A DNA stretch of 64,000 nt from Ectobius pallidus. Taxonomy: Eukaryota > Arthropoda > Insecta > Blattodea > Ectobiidae. The stretch spans positions 91,835,882-91,899,881 of the forward strand of contig CAXKWD010000005.1 of the NCBI GenBank assembly GCA_964059195.1, written 5' to 3'. The position numbers were made by a program, and so were the translations under genes. The notes under the pieces were generated by a model, which was given only the letters and a program-made list of their open reading frames with translations, was not told the DNA's origin and did no database searches. Below, in pieces: positions 34,280-47,529 of this stretch (position 1 is its first letter; each line of letters begins with the position of its first letter).

Positions 34280-37200
34280 AACATAAAATTAATAGAATAT
34301 GATAAAATGTGAATTAAGTACCAATTACATGTTATATTCTACCATTGCAGATAAAAAATTTCAGATGTGTCAATTACAATTTTGTTTAAAAATAATAATT
34401 TTGTTCTCCACATTAAGGTCAGTATCTTAGGCCTACGAAAGTAAGTTAGTTCGATGGTGCCTACAAATATAGTATTGAATTCTAGAATTACAGCATGAAT
34501 AAATGCTTTTCTTTGCAACAACTCGTAATACTTATTTCGTATAAATTCACGTCTTCGGAAGTAATCTTAAGCCAGTTTCTCCTGAGCGGTTTTCTGGTGA
34601 ATCATCCGGTGGGCGTACAAAGGAGAAATCCAGTCTTAGAACTCTTCTCATTTATGGATATTAGATAGTATCCGGGTATATTCGTCACACCTCATAAAAC
34701 ATTATGCCTTAATTAAATAGTATTAGGCTTAAGATTTTTATGAACTGGCGTGGAACCCCCACTTTCGGATGTGAAAAGGTAAAAATCAATAAAGTAATGT
34801 TGACTCGAGAAACTCTAGTTACGTAATAGATGAGGGATGAGGAAAAGGTACGGGAACTAAATAAAAACAAATTCACTCCTTCCGGCTTCCAGAAGTATAT
34901 GGGCAGAACTGCTTATATATCCCTTGTGGAAGGATGTGATACGATTGCGACTATAGCAAAAAAAATAATTAATACAAGCCTAACTAATTCCACCTGAACA
35001 ACTGAAACCGTAAGCTTTAATTTTATTTATTTTAATTTTATTGTCAAACAAATCAGTAGTTCACAACTCAAGTTTCTTGAAGCGTAACTTCGGCATCTTT
35101 GACAGAACTGGCGTTCTTCAGATTCAAACTCAGAGAAGTGGGTGGGAAAGTAGGGAACTGTAAAAATTGCCTGTAAGGGATCTCATCCCCATCGCTGCTC
35201 CTGATCAAGGAGGCGAACAATATCATATAACAAAGTAATTCACAACAGCTTGATCGCTGTTGAATCCCTCTTTGAGGGAATTCTGTCTGCCAGCTGATAG
35301 TTATTAAACATTCACAAAAACTTATTATCAGGTATTATTAAAACAACTGTGGACTGTACACGCACAATAATGTTCAAGATATAATTTTAGTATAACCATA
35401 ATGAATAGAATGAGAAAGTGTGATGTCTCCACCGCTAATACAATGGTGGGTATAGGGAGAGCGGCGGTCCACCGAAACACTGGCAGCACCTTCGTTTGCG
35501 TTTCAACTTCTCAATGCTGCATCATGATAGTTTGGCATCTTATGATTAAACTCGCAATCTTTAATTAACCCTTGGTCCTATTTCTGTGAAATTTGTGCAG
35601 AAATAATCTGCACAACACAGTCCTTCTGATGGTTAAAACAGAGACTTAAAAAATGCGGACATAAATGTTTTTATTTCATTATATAAACATCACCAATTAC
35701 ACAAAATTCATGGAGGGTGAAACGGAATTTGACTATGCGACAATTTTTTTCATTTTTGTGTCCCGTAAAAACTTCAAGCGAGAAAGTTTTAGTGAAATAT
35801 TTCAACTTTATTTTAAATTCAGTACCATCTTTATATCTTGAATGGTTTACGAGTAATTGAGTGATAATTATTCCGAGCGCTACAGCTGAATGAATGATGT
35901 GGGACGATCGTGAAATGTTGAGGGTGAAGCAAATTTGACTATGCGAAATTTATTATTTTATTTTTGTGTCCAGAAAGAGATCAAGCGTGTAAGGTTTAGT
36001 GAAATATTTGGATCTTATTATAAATCGAGTACCACCTATATATCTAGAATGGTTAACGAGTAATAGTAATTACTCTAAAGCTAAAGCTATCAGAATGGTA
36101 TTAAGGTATTAGCAGGTATCTTTTCCATAAAATACTAGCAATAACGTAAAAATTTTTACATAATTTATTCGTGGAGTCAATAATAAAACTATATTAACTG
36201 ACTACTTGTACTGCAAGATTGACCCGCTGGGGAAAAGGACTGAATGAAGCTTTTTTCTAACTTAGTAAATCTGCACTACTTTTATTTATGCATTTATTGG
36301 ATTATTTATCATATTTTCTGTTCACTTATGTTAGTAATTTTTATGTATAATTATCATAGAAAATGTCTTATTAGTTTAATATATTGTTCCTTTTTTTAAT
36401 AATATAATTTAACAACATAAGACGTACATCAGTTACAGCGAACGGCGAATGGTCGAGGGTTTGAGCAAATAGCGGGCTGTAGTTAAGGCAAGAGGATTTA
36501 ATTTTTTTATGAAAAAATTAGGGAAAATGCTTTGAAATATTGTGTGATATATGTAGAATGCATTGCAAAACAATTGTTGCGTATGTGCGTCTTTATCGGA
36601 TGTTGAGACGCCAATTTTAAAGATCACGCGCCCTATTTTTGTAGTGCTGCTTATGAAATTTTCCGTGCCCTGCAATTTACAAACCATCCCTTAGTTTATA
36701 TTATCTCTGTTCACATAATTTGTACACAGATCTACACTTTTGACCGTGTTTCATCTACATAGCTTACCCCACACAGCCAGGAGAAAATTAATATTAATAT
36801 AAATAATATTACTATTAATACAATATTAATACAAATTATTACTCAGTAATATTCTTATACAATGTAATATTAATATTAATTTATAAAATATCCCTTAGCT
36901 GTTTTCTACCCTAATTATACGTTGTTATTTCTATACAAATGTACATTCTTTAACAAATTCTCATCAAATTATACTAACATACCCTCTACCCTATTTTCTA
37001 GGCAACAAAATATTAGATCAACATCCCTTAGCTGTTTCAAACCTATATTATATAATTGTTCATTGCTTGTGAACATATTCGATTTTTGGAAAGATGTGGA
37101 ACGATATGTTACGGTCAAGCTTCTTGCAATCTGAGAAATTACTGTTACACACGGCCATGTTTATTTATGGAGATGAGATTTTCCAAGACGTGTAAAGCAG

Positions 37201-37957
37201 CCCGAAAATTGTCAAAAGTATCTAAGAATTCAATTTAGATAAGGTGAGTCGTTTTGAAATAGATTAATGTATTATTTTGTTTAAGAATGTTTGCAATTTT
37301 CCCTATACCGCCCGTAGTAATCTTGCTCCCGTGAATCTCAAGCAGAGTAACTGCTACCTAGCGGCGGAACCAGTGAACTACCTCAGTCATCACACTTTCT
37401 CCTCTATTCATTATGGTATAACTGAACTGATCCCGAACACGAGCTATGCTCATGCGGGGTAAATAATGCTCTTTTGTAATTGTAATAATTTTGTTTATAT
37501 TATTTATATTTGTATTTGTAATAATTTTGTATTAATTTGTATTTCTAATTTTGTAATTGAAATGTAGCTACAGAAGTACTATACACACGAAGAAAATTGT
37601 TCACCGCAGATCGCAGTTTCGATCCCCGTCCAGGTCGGTGGCTTTAATGTGTGCATAATTATGTGACAGTTCCTTGTCAGTAGTTATAGGCTACAGGCAA
37701 CCAAGAGAACTCCTGCAAACAAAATTGCTGCACACCGACGACGGTCAAAACTAAGAAGCAGTACATCTCGGTCGTTAAATAACCGTAAGCCATAACATCT
37801 ATCCATCCTCTCAGAATATATGGATATATTAGACCGACGAAATTCATCATTTTCATCAACAGAAGAAATAGGGCCTATCAGAGTAATCAATTATCTGTAA
37901 AATTGGAATGAGATGATAATAATAACGGAAGCAATTTATAGAGGCTGTGTTGTAGAG
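34280..37957. other. No recognisable gene; AT-rich anonymous DNA
   Basis: Short open frames on both strands have no domain signature. A duplicated segment of about 110 bp is visible at 35716-35870 and 35920-36070: both contain GGGTGAARCRRAWTTTGACT, TTTAGTGAAATATTT and GAGTAATTGAGT/GAGTAATAGTAA. There is a local TAATATTAA-rich stretch at 36790-36880. Nothing else stands out. Confidence 0.45.
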
Positions 37958-38860
37958 CAGGCATGTCAAACTCAACTTTTAATAGGGACCACTCGACTTG
38001 ATAAACTGAAAACCGAGGGCCGCATGTCGAAATAAAAATATAAGTCAATTACTAACTTCACATAGCTTATCAAGTGATTTGCCTTTCACTTCAAACAGAG
38101 GCGTAACGAGGTTCAACCCCCCCCCCCCATTGATTAAAAAAAAGAAAATTGTATAATTTTTTTAAGTCTGCTAATAAATTACTTAATACGAGTATAAAGC
38201 GTGGGAAGCTTAAAACTCGATATTGTGCATCTTAATTTTTAAAATTTTCCGGAGGAGGACCCCCAGAAGCTTAAAACTCGTTATTGTGCATCTTAATTTT
38301 TAAAATTTTCCGGGGGAGGACCCTCGGAACCTTAAAACTTGTTATTGTGCATCTTAATTTTTAAAATTTTCCGGGGGAGGACCCCCGGACCCCCCTCTCC
38401 CTGGGGGGCATTCCATACCCCCATACCCCGCGGATGTCATAACCCCCCCATATGGTCGGCCTGGTTACGCCTATGACTTCAAATAAAAGTACGGTAATGG
38501 GCCAAAAGCGTTTTAAAACCGATGACAAGAAAGGCAGCGACTACCTATAACACTAATCAAAGTATAAAACTGATGTTGATTCAGTTCCCTGGAACGAATA
38601 AAATTCTCAGTTTTCTTTACGAATTTCAAAATATGGTCCATTTTTATTGTACTGTATTGAGCATACTGTTTCCTGGTGATCAACGCATTGTACAGACAGT
38701 GCACTATAATGAGGCAATTGCCTTCTGTATTGATAGAAAATCGGGTTTTAGAAAATTTTATTGTACAGTATATTAAATTTTTTGTCGTATTTATACATTT
38801 TACCTATAATTTAGGGGTTGACATTTTGTGACTAAGGGTGCCGCATGTTTTACACACCTG
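37958..38860. mobile_element. hAT element remnant interrupted by a second hAT
   Basis: The left end CAGGCATGTCAAACTCAACT and right end GCCGCATGTTTTACACACCTG are imperfect inverted termini. Both sides carry the GGGYCGCATG / GTGCCGCATG subterminal motif seen in many hAT (Charlie-like) elements. The flanks TTGTAGAG and GTCTAATG agree at only 4 of 8 positions, so the target duplication is decayed or the ends are slightly off. The element at 38096-38475 was inserted later. Confidence 0.6.
38096..38475. mobile_element. Non-autonomous hAT element (380 bp) with perfect 8-bp TSD
   Basis: Ends CAGAGGCGTAAC and GTTACGCCTATG lie between perfect copies of ACTTCAAA (38088-38095 and 38476-38483). It is the same family as 1625-1955. 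The internal unit of about 60 bp (AGCTTAAAACTCGWTATTGT...) occurs three times here against two there, which accounts for most of the length difference. It is nested inside 37958-38860. Confidence 0.93.
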
Positions 38861-38887
38861 GTCTAATGATGTTTAACAACTAAGGGC

Positions 38888-38888
<1 letters not shown>

Positions 38889-38940
<52 letters not shown>

Positions 38941-38942
38941 TA
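38889..38942. repeat. (AAT)n microsatellite
   Basis: About 17 uninterrupted TAA units. Confidence 0.95.
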
Positions 38943-39319
38943 GTAACAAAAGTAACATGAGAAGAACAAAAGTGAAATCGCACCTTATGTAGAACGTTTA
39001 CTCAACGTATGCTTTGTCCTGATCTGATAGTAGCCTGTATACCGTTATTCACCTTTTATAATGTATGGTTGACTTCTGGAGTGTAGTTTTAATTGCTGTG
39101 TTCCAAAGCAAGAGCATGCAGGGTAAAGGACATGCTTGTAGCACTCGGAAAGAACGAGTTCTATTTTGCACCATGAATGATGTAGGAGGAATAGTCCGTT
39201 ACTTTATACTTTGTGTTTTTATCATCACGAGAAGAGCGTCCACCAATTTATAAGATGGCTGTTTTCTGTATGGACAAAATGATACCAGTAAAAATGCAAT
39301 ATTCAGAATTTGAAGCATC

Positions 39320-39410
39320 TAGTGTTGTGGATAGTGCTGTTATGAAGTGTAATCAGGTTCAAATCCCCTTCTCTGGAACGGGGTTTTTAGGCTTCTCGTT
39401 TTGTTCCTAA
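39320..39410 (+). repeat. Possible tRNA-derived SINE head
   Basis: TAGTGTTGTGG (A-box-like) is followed about 40 bases later by an exact AGGTTCAAATCC B-box match. No tail or duplication was found, so this could be a chance pair. Confidence 0.3.
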
Positions 39411-39546
39411 GTTATTCCATCAATAAATTAACTACATTAGGCCTATCAGATTTAATCTATACTAATAAGAAGAAAATTGTACTCTAAATTAATATGACAA
39501 TTTTAATTTTAGAAAATTGATTTAAATATGTATACACCTATGGTGA

Positions 39547-39936
39547 GGGACTTTAAGCTGGGGGTCCCGTGTCGTAGATTTATGGCACGTAAAAGAACTC
39601 CAAGCCTAAATTAGAGCCTCTGGACAAAATTTCTCGGCCCTTTCACGTCCAACAAATACTTAGTTTCCAGAGGGGGATTGCGAGGCGATGGGCTTACCAC
39701 CTGTCCCTCTACCCTCTCTCGGAAAATAAGCATATCAAAATTAGTATCGTAATGAAACCTCCATTGGAGGCCCCTTCGCCCCACCTGGGGATCATAGGGT
39801 ATCAGATACAGAGATACATTATACCTGTCCCTCTACCCTCTCTCGGAAAATAAGCATATCAAAATTAGTATAGGTAATGAAACCTCCATTGGAGGCCCCT
39901 TCGCCCCACCTGGGGATCATAGGGTACCAGATACAG
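39547..39936 (+). mobile_element. SINE (family 3) with internal tandem duplication and 15-bp TSD
   Basis: ATACACCTATGGTGA flanks it perfectly (39532-39546 and 39937-39951). The body shares CTAAATTAGAGCCTCTG and the TTAGTTTCCA...TGGGCTTA blocks with the copy at 57270-57590. A 124-bp segment starting CTGTCCCTCTACCCTCTCTC is present twice (39701 and 39825), nearly identical, and the tail is CAGATACAGATA. The tRNA-like head present at 57270 is missing, so it is 5'-truncated. Confidence 0.85.
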
Positions 39937-40017
39937 ATACACCTATGGTGAAGGTGAAAATAGCATTTAAAATTGGATCAATAAAATTATGTATATGTGT
40001 ATTGGATGAAAAAAAAA

Positions 40018-40134
40018 GGAACCAGAAAACTTGGTAGAAGAAGAATTGAGATGATGAATGATATCAAGAAGAAAAGATGCTATGGAGAGTTAAAAGATGC
40101 AGCAGAAATAAAAAGAGTTGGAGCGATTTCACCA
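40018..40134 (+). pseudogene. Possible LINE ORF2 tail fragment
   Basis: One frame reads GTRKLGRRRIEMMNDIKKKR, then CYGELKDAAEIKRVGAISP and a stop. The basic GRRR followed by a DIKKKR/LKDAA helix resembles the end of some arthropod LINE ORF2 proteins. It is only 39 codons, so this rests on weak similarity. Confidence 0.3.
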
Positions 40135-40149
40135 TGAGGGTATAGACCT

Positions 40150-43040
40150 GCAGTAAGGCAAAAATACCTATAGGCTAAATACCAATATGGGTTACGTTGA
40201 AAACCAAAAATGATTGAATCGATTACTATAAAAATTGGTATTTAACATAAGCTAAATTTCAGCTTAGAATTCAGGCTATAGCTGGAGTGGGATTTATTGG
40301 GTCATGAAATAAAATATAAATATTTAGTTTATTTAAATTCTTCGGACAATATTATAGGCAATTTTTCAGCATGACTAAGAAAAGGTATATTACTAAGAAA
40401 ATGTTGATACCGGTACCATGAATATTTAAGGCGTTTTTCCAATAATTTCTCTATAGTATAAGTTGTTTAATCGTAATCTCTAGTGGATTACCTATGACAT
40501 AATCTTGCTTTTTTCAATTTGAAACCTATGAAAATGCTTTCTACAGTAATAAAATATTTGATAAAAGCAAATAATCAATTAATTACTTTTTAAGACGGGA
40601 AGTTTAGAACTGTTCGAGAAACACAAATTAATCACGAATAATATCAAAATGTAATATAGAATATTATCTGATATGCACCTTGCCATCCCACGGCTGTCTG
40701 GTAGCAATGCCTTGAAAGTAAAAGGAGTTTATTTCTCCGAACAATGAACCACTCAAATGACAGGCTCTGCCATTGAAACATTTCTACTTTTATTTCCTAT
40801 GCGGATAAAAATTTTCGACATAAGAATTTGTTCGCACAATGTTTTTGAAAATAATTTTATTTTACTTAAAAAATAAATGACGTGACAATGGGTCACTTTT
40901 TTATTAATTTTTTACAAATGTGATCGAAATTTCGCAGCAGCACAACTGACTAAGCCTTGCGGATCAAGTGAGTAATAAACACTTTCCAATTAAATTATAG
41001 GCCTACAAGGACCAGGAAATCCAAGTCTCTTCTTAGTTTCTTAGGTTTCATCTCTTCTTTTGTTATGAAACCATGGTTACAAAATATCCTGTTTGTATTA
41101 TGACTACAGTACTGTTGATGGCAGGATGTTTTCATGAACTGCGTTCGCAATTCTGTAGTGATTTGTGAACCTCGATTGCAGTTTTATTTAATGCAGGTTA
41201 GCCAATTAGTCAGCTAAAGAAGTATTCATAATCCTGTACAGTTTCGTAAAACGAATCGCTGACAGTGAAACCTCAGTGAATAGGCCTATGTGGAAACACA
41301 TTAGCACGTAACTAGAAGCACGTTGTAACTAGAAGAAATAGAGTAATCCGGCAACCCTATGATAGCGTCCATAAGGCGCGTTATAGGGTCTACCATCCAG
41401 CTTCAGTCTTTCAGAATTTTTTCATTTAATTTTTTTATTGCTATTTCAGCTGTGTTTATACTCCTTTTAGCTTCGAGGCTATATCAGGAGTTCGGGATCT
41501 GTGTCTGCACAGTAGGGTAGGCCCTGGAACTATTGCTTGTCAATTGTTCCTATCGTCGGTGTATTTAATTAAGTAAATTTGAATTGATATTAATATAAAA
41601 GGATATGATACAGGATGAAATGGTGAGGGTGACTCATGGTATGTAAATATCCAATTCGGCATTTGCCTTTACGACTAGGGAAACCATGGGGGGGGGGGGA
41701 AACCATGTCAAATTGGCCGGCCCCGGCCATCTCGGCCACCTCGGTCTTTTATGGATCAACCAAGATATCCCTATGCAATTGATGACATTATCAGTGGTTG
41801 CAACCAAACTCGTAAAAATCGCTCTGATTTTCTTAGACTATTTTCAAAATTATTGCTATTCTTCTGAAAATGTTGACGGAATTAATATTTACCAAATCGT
41901 TAATCTAACTTATATCAGCTGAAACGTTAAACTTCGAAATACCTGGCTATTAGCTAAACTGATTTACTTACTATTAGTATAAATATTGTTACTGAAGAGT
42001 TCCAACAACGTTGTCATCTGCTAAGCTTTGGATATACATATTTTCTAATGATAGCGTATTGGGTATTGAGAAGAAAACTATTTTTATTTTTACTTATTAT
42101 TATTAACATTCTTTCTTACTGAATGTGAACTATGATAAGACTAAACCGTACCTTTTAACAGCCCGTTCCCTCTACTAAGTATGTATTTTAAGAAGCCTTC
42201 TGGGAAAATGACCAACATCAGAGTCTATATATCATATACCGGTACATATTTTTTTGCTCTAAAATACGGCAATTTTCAACACACTATTATTTTTATCTAT
42301 TCTTACTGTTACCAAGGAGTTTTTAAATTCCATATAAAAAGAAATAATATGCCTAGTATCTGTACACCGGAAGTAAGGAGTAGTATATCTAATTATTTTC
42401 CGAAATTGAAGTTCTATACAGCTTAATCTATTTTCACGCAACTTTCTGCTGTGCAAAACATCGAAGTTTATTTCCAAACCAAGTAATAAAAATCCAAATT
42501 TCAGAAGAGTATATTAAAAGAAGTAAAATGAATGTATAATTATGTAAAAAGTTTTCAAGGGATACAAATTAAAGAATTATTTACTCAATGGCATTATAAA
42601 ATTCCTAAGCAAGCTCCGATCTAAAGATATGTAACGATACCGGCATAAACCTGCGAAATGTAAACGTGGTTTTATTGAAATAGCCTATCTAGAAGACCCT
42701 TTAAACCAGTTTGGACAAAAAGTTCTGTCACTCTCAAAGGCAATTTACATCTACAACTTCATCAGGGCTATTTGAAACTTCAGTAATATGCTTTTCTTTA
42801 CGAAGAATACTCACATTTAATTGATATTTCATAAAATATCTAAGAAGTCCCTTAGGGTTTATAGGACTTTAATTAGGTAACAATAAGACACATAGATAAT
42901 ATTCTTGTACAAAATAATTATCAGAGTCTGTTCTAATTTCGGGAACATCTGTAGATGATAATTAAGTATAAAGTTGTTCGTGGGCTTCAGGACAGTGAAA
43001 GACGGTACTAAAATCTCTTTTTCAGTTGGCCTTATGCACG
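40150..43040. other. Mostly anonymous DNA; possible SINE piece at 41650-41730
   Basis: ATTTGCCTTTACGACTAGGG ... GTCAAATTGG at 41660-41720 parallels the SINE body at 9425-9485, with a poly-G insertion. Otherwise I see no gene. Small open frames such as 42181-42426 and its antisense are not supported by any motif. Confidence 0.4.
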
Positions 43041-43047
43041 CTGCTTT

Positions 43048-43105
43048 TAACTAGCAAATTCGCTTTTATCTTTTGTTCAGCTCGATACCAATCAAATGAC
43101 CGTTG
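43048..43105 (+). repeat. Dispersed repeat pair, copy 1
   Basis: TTTTAACTAGCAAATT plus TTTATCTTTTGTTCAGCTCG and ACCAATCA are shared with 44978-45045, about 1.9 kb away, in the same orientation. Confidence 0.5.
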
Positions 43106-44977
43106 TCCACTTTCACTCACAATAGGTAATTGTCAATTGATGAATCAATGGTGAGAATAGTACGGAATAATTAGCTATTCGATGGGAAAAAGAATACATT
43201 GTGGGAAACGCACAGATTTTCCACTCGCACATACGCATACTGGTTCATTGTGCTAGATTCCATTGATAGAGCGTAACTCCATGTACAATGATCATTGTGA
43301 AGAAACCTGAGTATTAGAGCAAAACGTAACTACCGTATGAGAGGCTGAAGTAAAAAATAAGATAAATAAGAAGAAAAAACAGGAAGAAGAGGCTAGGCAG
43401 TCTATCACAATAAGACTTCTAAAACTGAATAGTCTTTCTGCCTCCTTCCTCATGGTGGAACAGATTGCCTGATCTGTGGAAACTAATTTTTGCTGCTCTC
43501 TGCAGAAGTGTCTTATGTCCCATAAAGCACTTACACCAGATTTGTTCGAACCTGTTAGTTATGACGCGTGGCTCTAAAATAACAGTTTTTGTTTCCACTG
43601 AGCAAAGGCGTGATGTTATCTTTTTTACTGTTATTTATTTAAATGATAAATGAGATTGTACTTCTTCTTTCATTGCAGTTATTACAAAAAGACCTGAAGA
43701 CTTCAAAAAAGCTAGAGGACTGTGTGAACTCATTTTTATATTCTTTATTGTGCGACATGAATAATTAATATTAGTATGCTCAAATAATATACAAAACCGT
43801 AATAAACGCTGTAGTTATACTTTCAAAAAAATTGAATTATGTAGGCTACTTGAATTGAATAGGCCTAATGGAAATTCAGGAGGGAATAAAAACAAGATCG
43901 CCTCTATGATAATTTCCCCATGGGTAGCTATGTAACAGAATTTACGAAATATGTTTTTATATCTATTATAATTTGAAGATTCACCTTTACGCTATTTAAA
44001 AATATTTTATATTTTAAAATAAAGCAATAAAAATTATAACCGGTAAAAGCTCATAAATTTGCCTCTCCCAAGTCATAGAGTTTATCAAATGCTATTCCAA
44101 ATAATTATAGCCTATTCAGAATGTTAGGGAATGCGATTTTTTAAATACATTAAATACAGAGAGTTGACAATTAGCCCAGCATTAAATTGATAGGCCTATT
44201 TAATTTTGTTTACTATGATTTTAATCATTGTACTCCACTCATGAGAAGTAAGTGTTTAAATCATATTCCTCGAAAAAAAAATGTAACTCTTCTGTGCTGA
44301 TATTCATTTCTGCATTTATCTGAATTGTATTAAATTCGCTTTAATTCATTAATTATAGGTATAGTCTCATTGAATTATATAAAAAAGTAATTTTTGAATA
44401 ATGATTTAGTTTTTGTTAATTTTGTTTATAAACATTGTTTCTTCCCCTAGGATGGTTCAACTTCTAGGCCGACGCGTGGTAAAATTATTAGATTACACAA
44501 TCAACTCTTATTTGAAAGAACTTTTGATATAAGAGAATTATATGCTGTTTATGTTTTGGCTATATTAACTAGTGATAATATTTAATAGTACTTACTCAGA
44601 AATAAAATTATCTTGTCTGTGTGATAACATACCTGAAACAAACAGAAAACATCATTTGAACAAAGTTAAGATTTTAATGACATTGAACAAAAGGCTACTA
44701 TTGTTCAGCCTTAATGTTCGATATTTGCACTGCATAATATGTGCACTAACAAATGTGAACTGTCCACAAGCCCATTCAAACTCGCATCACTAACACTTGC
44801 TAGCAATAGTCTAATTAAATATTATATCAGTAGAAAGGTGATCCTGCTTGCACTAAGATCTAACAATTTTATTTGAAACACGTTTTTCTCGTACATATAA
44901 TGCTTAAGTTAAAGAAAGATTGGAAAAATCACTTTGCAAGCCGATGTCAAAGAGCAATATTCTAATTACGTACGGTA

Positions 44978-45045
44978 TTTTAACTAGCAAATTAGGTTTC
45001 TTTGAAATTTATCTTTTGTTCAGCTCGACACCAATCATATGAACA
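44978..45045 (+). repeat. Dispersed repeat pair, copy 2
   Basis: Second copy of the block at 43048-43105, with an insertion of about 10 bases. No further extension is obvious. The surrounding 43.1-46.0 kb holds no gene that I can support. Confidence 0.5.
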
Positions 45046-46043
45046 TTTTTACTGTTACTCCACATAATTTATAGGCTATATCAGTTGTCCATGGTAAGTT
45101 TTCAATAGGCCTAGTCTATTTAACCATGAGTAAGTGAAGACGTTTCTTGCGGGTCCTTCCTCAACTATTAAGTTAGGTAGCCTAACTATAATTCTAGTAT
45201 AAGTCATGTGACATATGCCACTATGGCGTGCTTAATCCAAAATTATTATGCTTGCCTATGTTGTGCTAATAATATGATACTCCAGGAAGAAGAATAAAGG
45301 AAACTTTTGAGACGTAAATTATCTCTTACAAAACTCTTACAAAATATCTAGAAAATGTTAACGAAGAAATTAAGCGGTTAATGCATCCCTAAACACTTTT
45401 CTGACATAAGTAGTCGGCCTGTCGTAACTTACAAATTCGCAATGGAATAAAAGGATATTGATGAAATCAAGATCGGATTCATTTTTTTTCTTTATTTGTG
45501 ACAGAAATATATCGAATGGTGGCCTGCAGAGCAGAAACTGTGTCGAATGTCGCTTACATAACGACCAGTTGGAATACAATCCGGTTTTTTATGTATCAAC
45601 TACTCTCATACTTATTTTAACTGGAGTCTATAGATCTTTTCTTCAACAGTATTGAGGTTTTTAGGTGCTCCTGAACTTGATGTCGAGCAGTGAAATTCTG
45701 CACATAACTGCATCTAATAAACAACTCTTTTAAAGACTGCGAATGACTCTCTTATTATTTTGCAAAGATTTTGCCTTTGAAAAATTACTTTAGGCCTAGT
45801 CTATTTGAAATTAGAAGGAAACAAAATATGAAAAATTGGCATATGAGTTAGGCAGATGAAGATAATATTGCTGTTTTATCACATTACAAATAGCAAAATT
45901 TAAGCCTTTGATGCCCGATCTCTTAATTTTTTGTAGTACAATATTAAAGGAAAGTTATTACTAAATGGCCTAAAGGCTACAACTTTATACGTTCTTTCTA
46001 CCCATATCATAGTTATACTCATCAAGATAAAATTTATTTTAAA

Positions 46044-47046
46044 CTAGCTGAAAAGGCCCGGCGTCGCCCGGGCTTTGTATTTTGTAATTTGAAATTAACT
46101 TATGGAGGACTTTCGATGTTGAAACTCTAGGTCCTGATATAATAATGTATGTAGAATTCGAAATGAGGAAGAACAACATATGGCACTCATACTATTCCCT
46201 CAGAAAGCTAAAACGCTAGATATAGCTTTTTATGGTTCATAGAGGATGTCGAATGCTGCATTCCGTTGCTTCTACTCATCATGCCTGGGAGGGGTTGAAA
46301 TAAGAAGAAACATAAATTACATAAGATTGTATTGACTTGACGGAAAATTTTATTTCTCATTCTCATGTTAAACCGTTTCGGGCCTGAAATAAAATAGAAA
46401 TGCAGTATCACTTTCATACTTTCCTCCCCTAAAACCCGGGACATAATATACTGCGAGCATAGGACTCAAAATGTTCCATCCCATGCTTAGGGCTTATGAT
46501 AAATCTCAACTAATACAAAGGCTATGGATAACGTATCAGCGGAAAGGATTATTTACAGACTTCTGATATAGCATACTCACACACTTAAGTTATCCCTGCA
46601 ATACGACCTCTTATTCTACATCAAAATGTGAAGTGAGAAAATATTTCTTATGTCGAGGGTAGAGAAAGTTATGTGACTGCATCACACTGTGCTTTATTTT
46701 CGTGTAATTCATTTTTAAGTAATTATTTTCGCCAATATATTACATGGAATCATAATTCGTTAAAGTCCAGCATTAGGCTATATAGTTGCCAAGGCCCTAT
46801 GTAATCACAGTAAACAATTCACTGTTGCCATGTGAACTGAACAACATTTCATTTTTTTCAGTAGAATATTCACAGAAATTATATAATTTTCAAGGGAAGG
46901 ACTGATTTGTTTCAATTTTAATGTTGACAGCTATACTTCCCGGGCTTAACTGGGCATGTGTGCAAAATGTCGTGTAAATTGGTAAAGAAATGTAGATTTG
47001 TATAAGGAACAAACATACATACACACTTTCGATTTTATATATTAGA
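46044..47046 (-). mobile_element. Non-autonomous Helitron (1003 bp), minus strand
   Basis: On the minus strand it begins TCTAATATATAAAATCGAAA at 47046 and ends with a GC-rich hairpin (GCCCGG...CCGGGC, 46056-46073), CAG and CTAG at 46044. The base before is A and the base after is T, the A|T insertion rule of canonical Helitrons, with no target duplication. It codes for nothing. A Rep/helicase from another copy would be needed for rolling-circle movement. An open frame at 46208-46444 is incidental. Confidence 0.85.
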
Positions 47047-47529
47047 TAACTAAGAACAACTGAACATCACTCTCATAAAAAAATCGAATAACTTCTACTG
47101 CATACCTGGAATGCTACGTTTTTATTTGGACAATAACTTATATGTGATCTTCTTATATGAGCGATTGAAATCAGGCAAGAGTTTCTAAATGACCTTCTCA
47201 ACCTTAGAAAATACTTACAAAGACTGAAAATAAGTATTTGGAAACGAAAACAAGTGAATGCGTCAGGCAAATTATTTTTTCTTCTTCTAGGCTTCCAGTC
47301 ATCATTACAATCTAATGTAATCTTATTCATGTGTTGAATTGCGTAATCCAGACTAAAATCTATCAAATAATAACGTATCTTATCCACGCTCTTCGATATC
47401 GCTTGTTCTGACATGCCTTACTATACTTCATGATCAATGTATTTTTAAGAAAACAATTAATATAAATATTAATTAAATGAATTAATTAAAAAAATTCTTC
47501 TTACGAAATAATTGTCAATGTAACATAAA

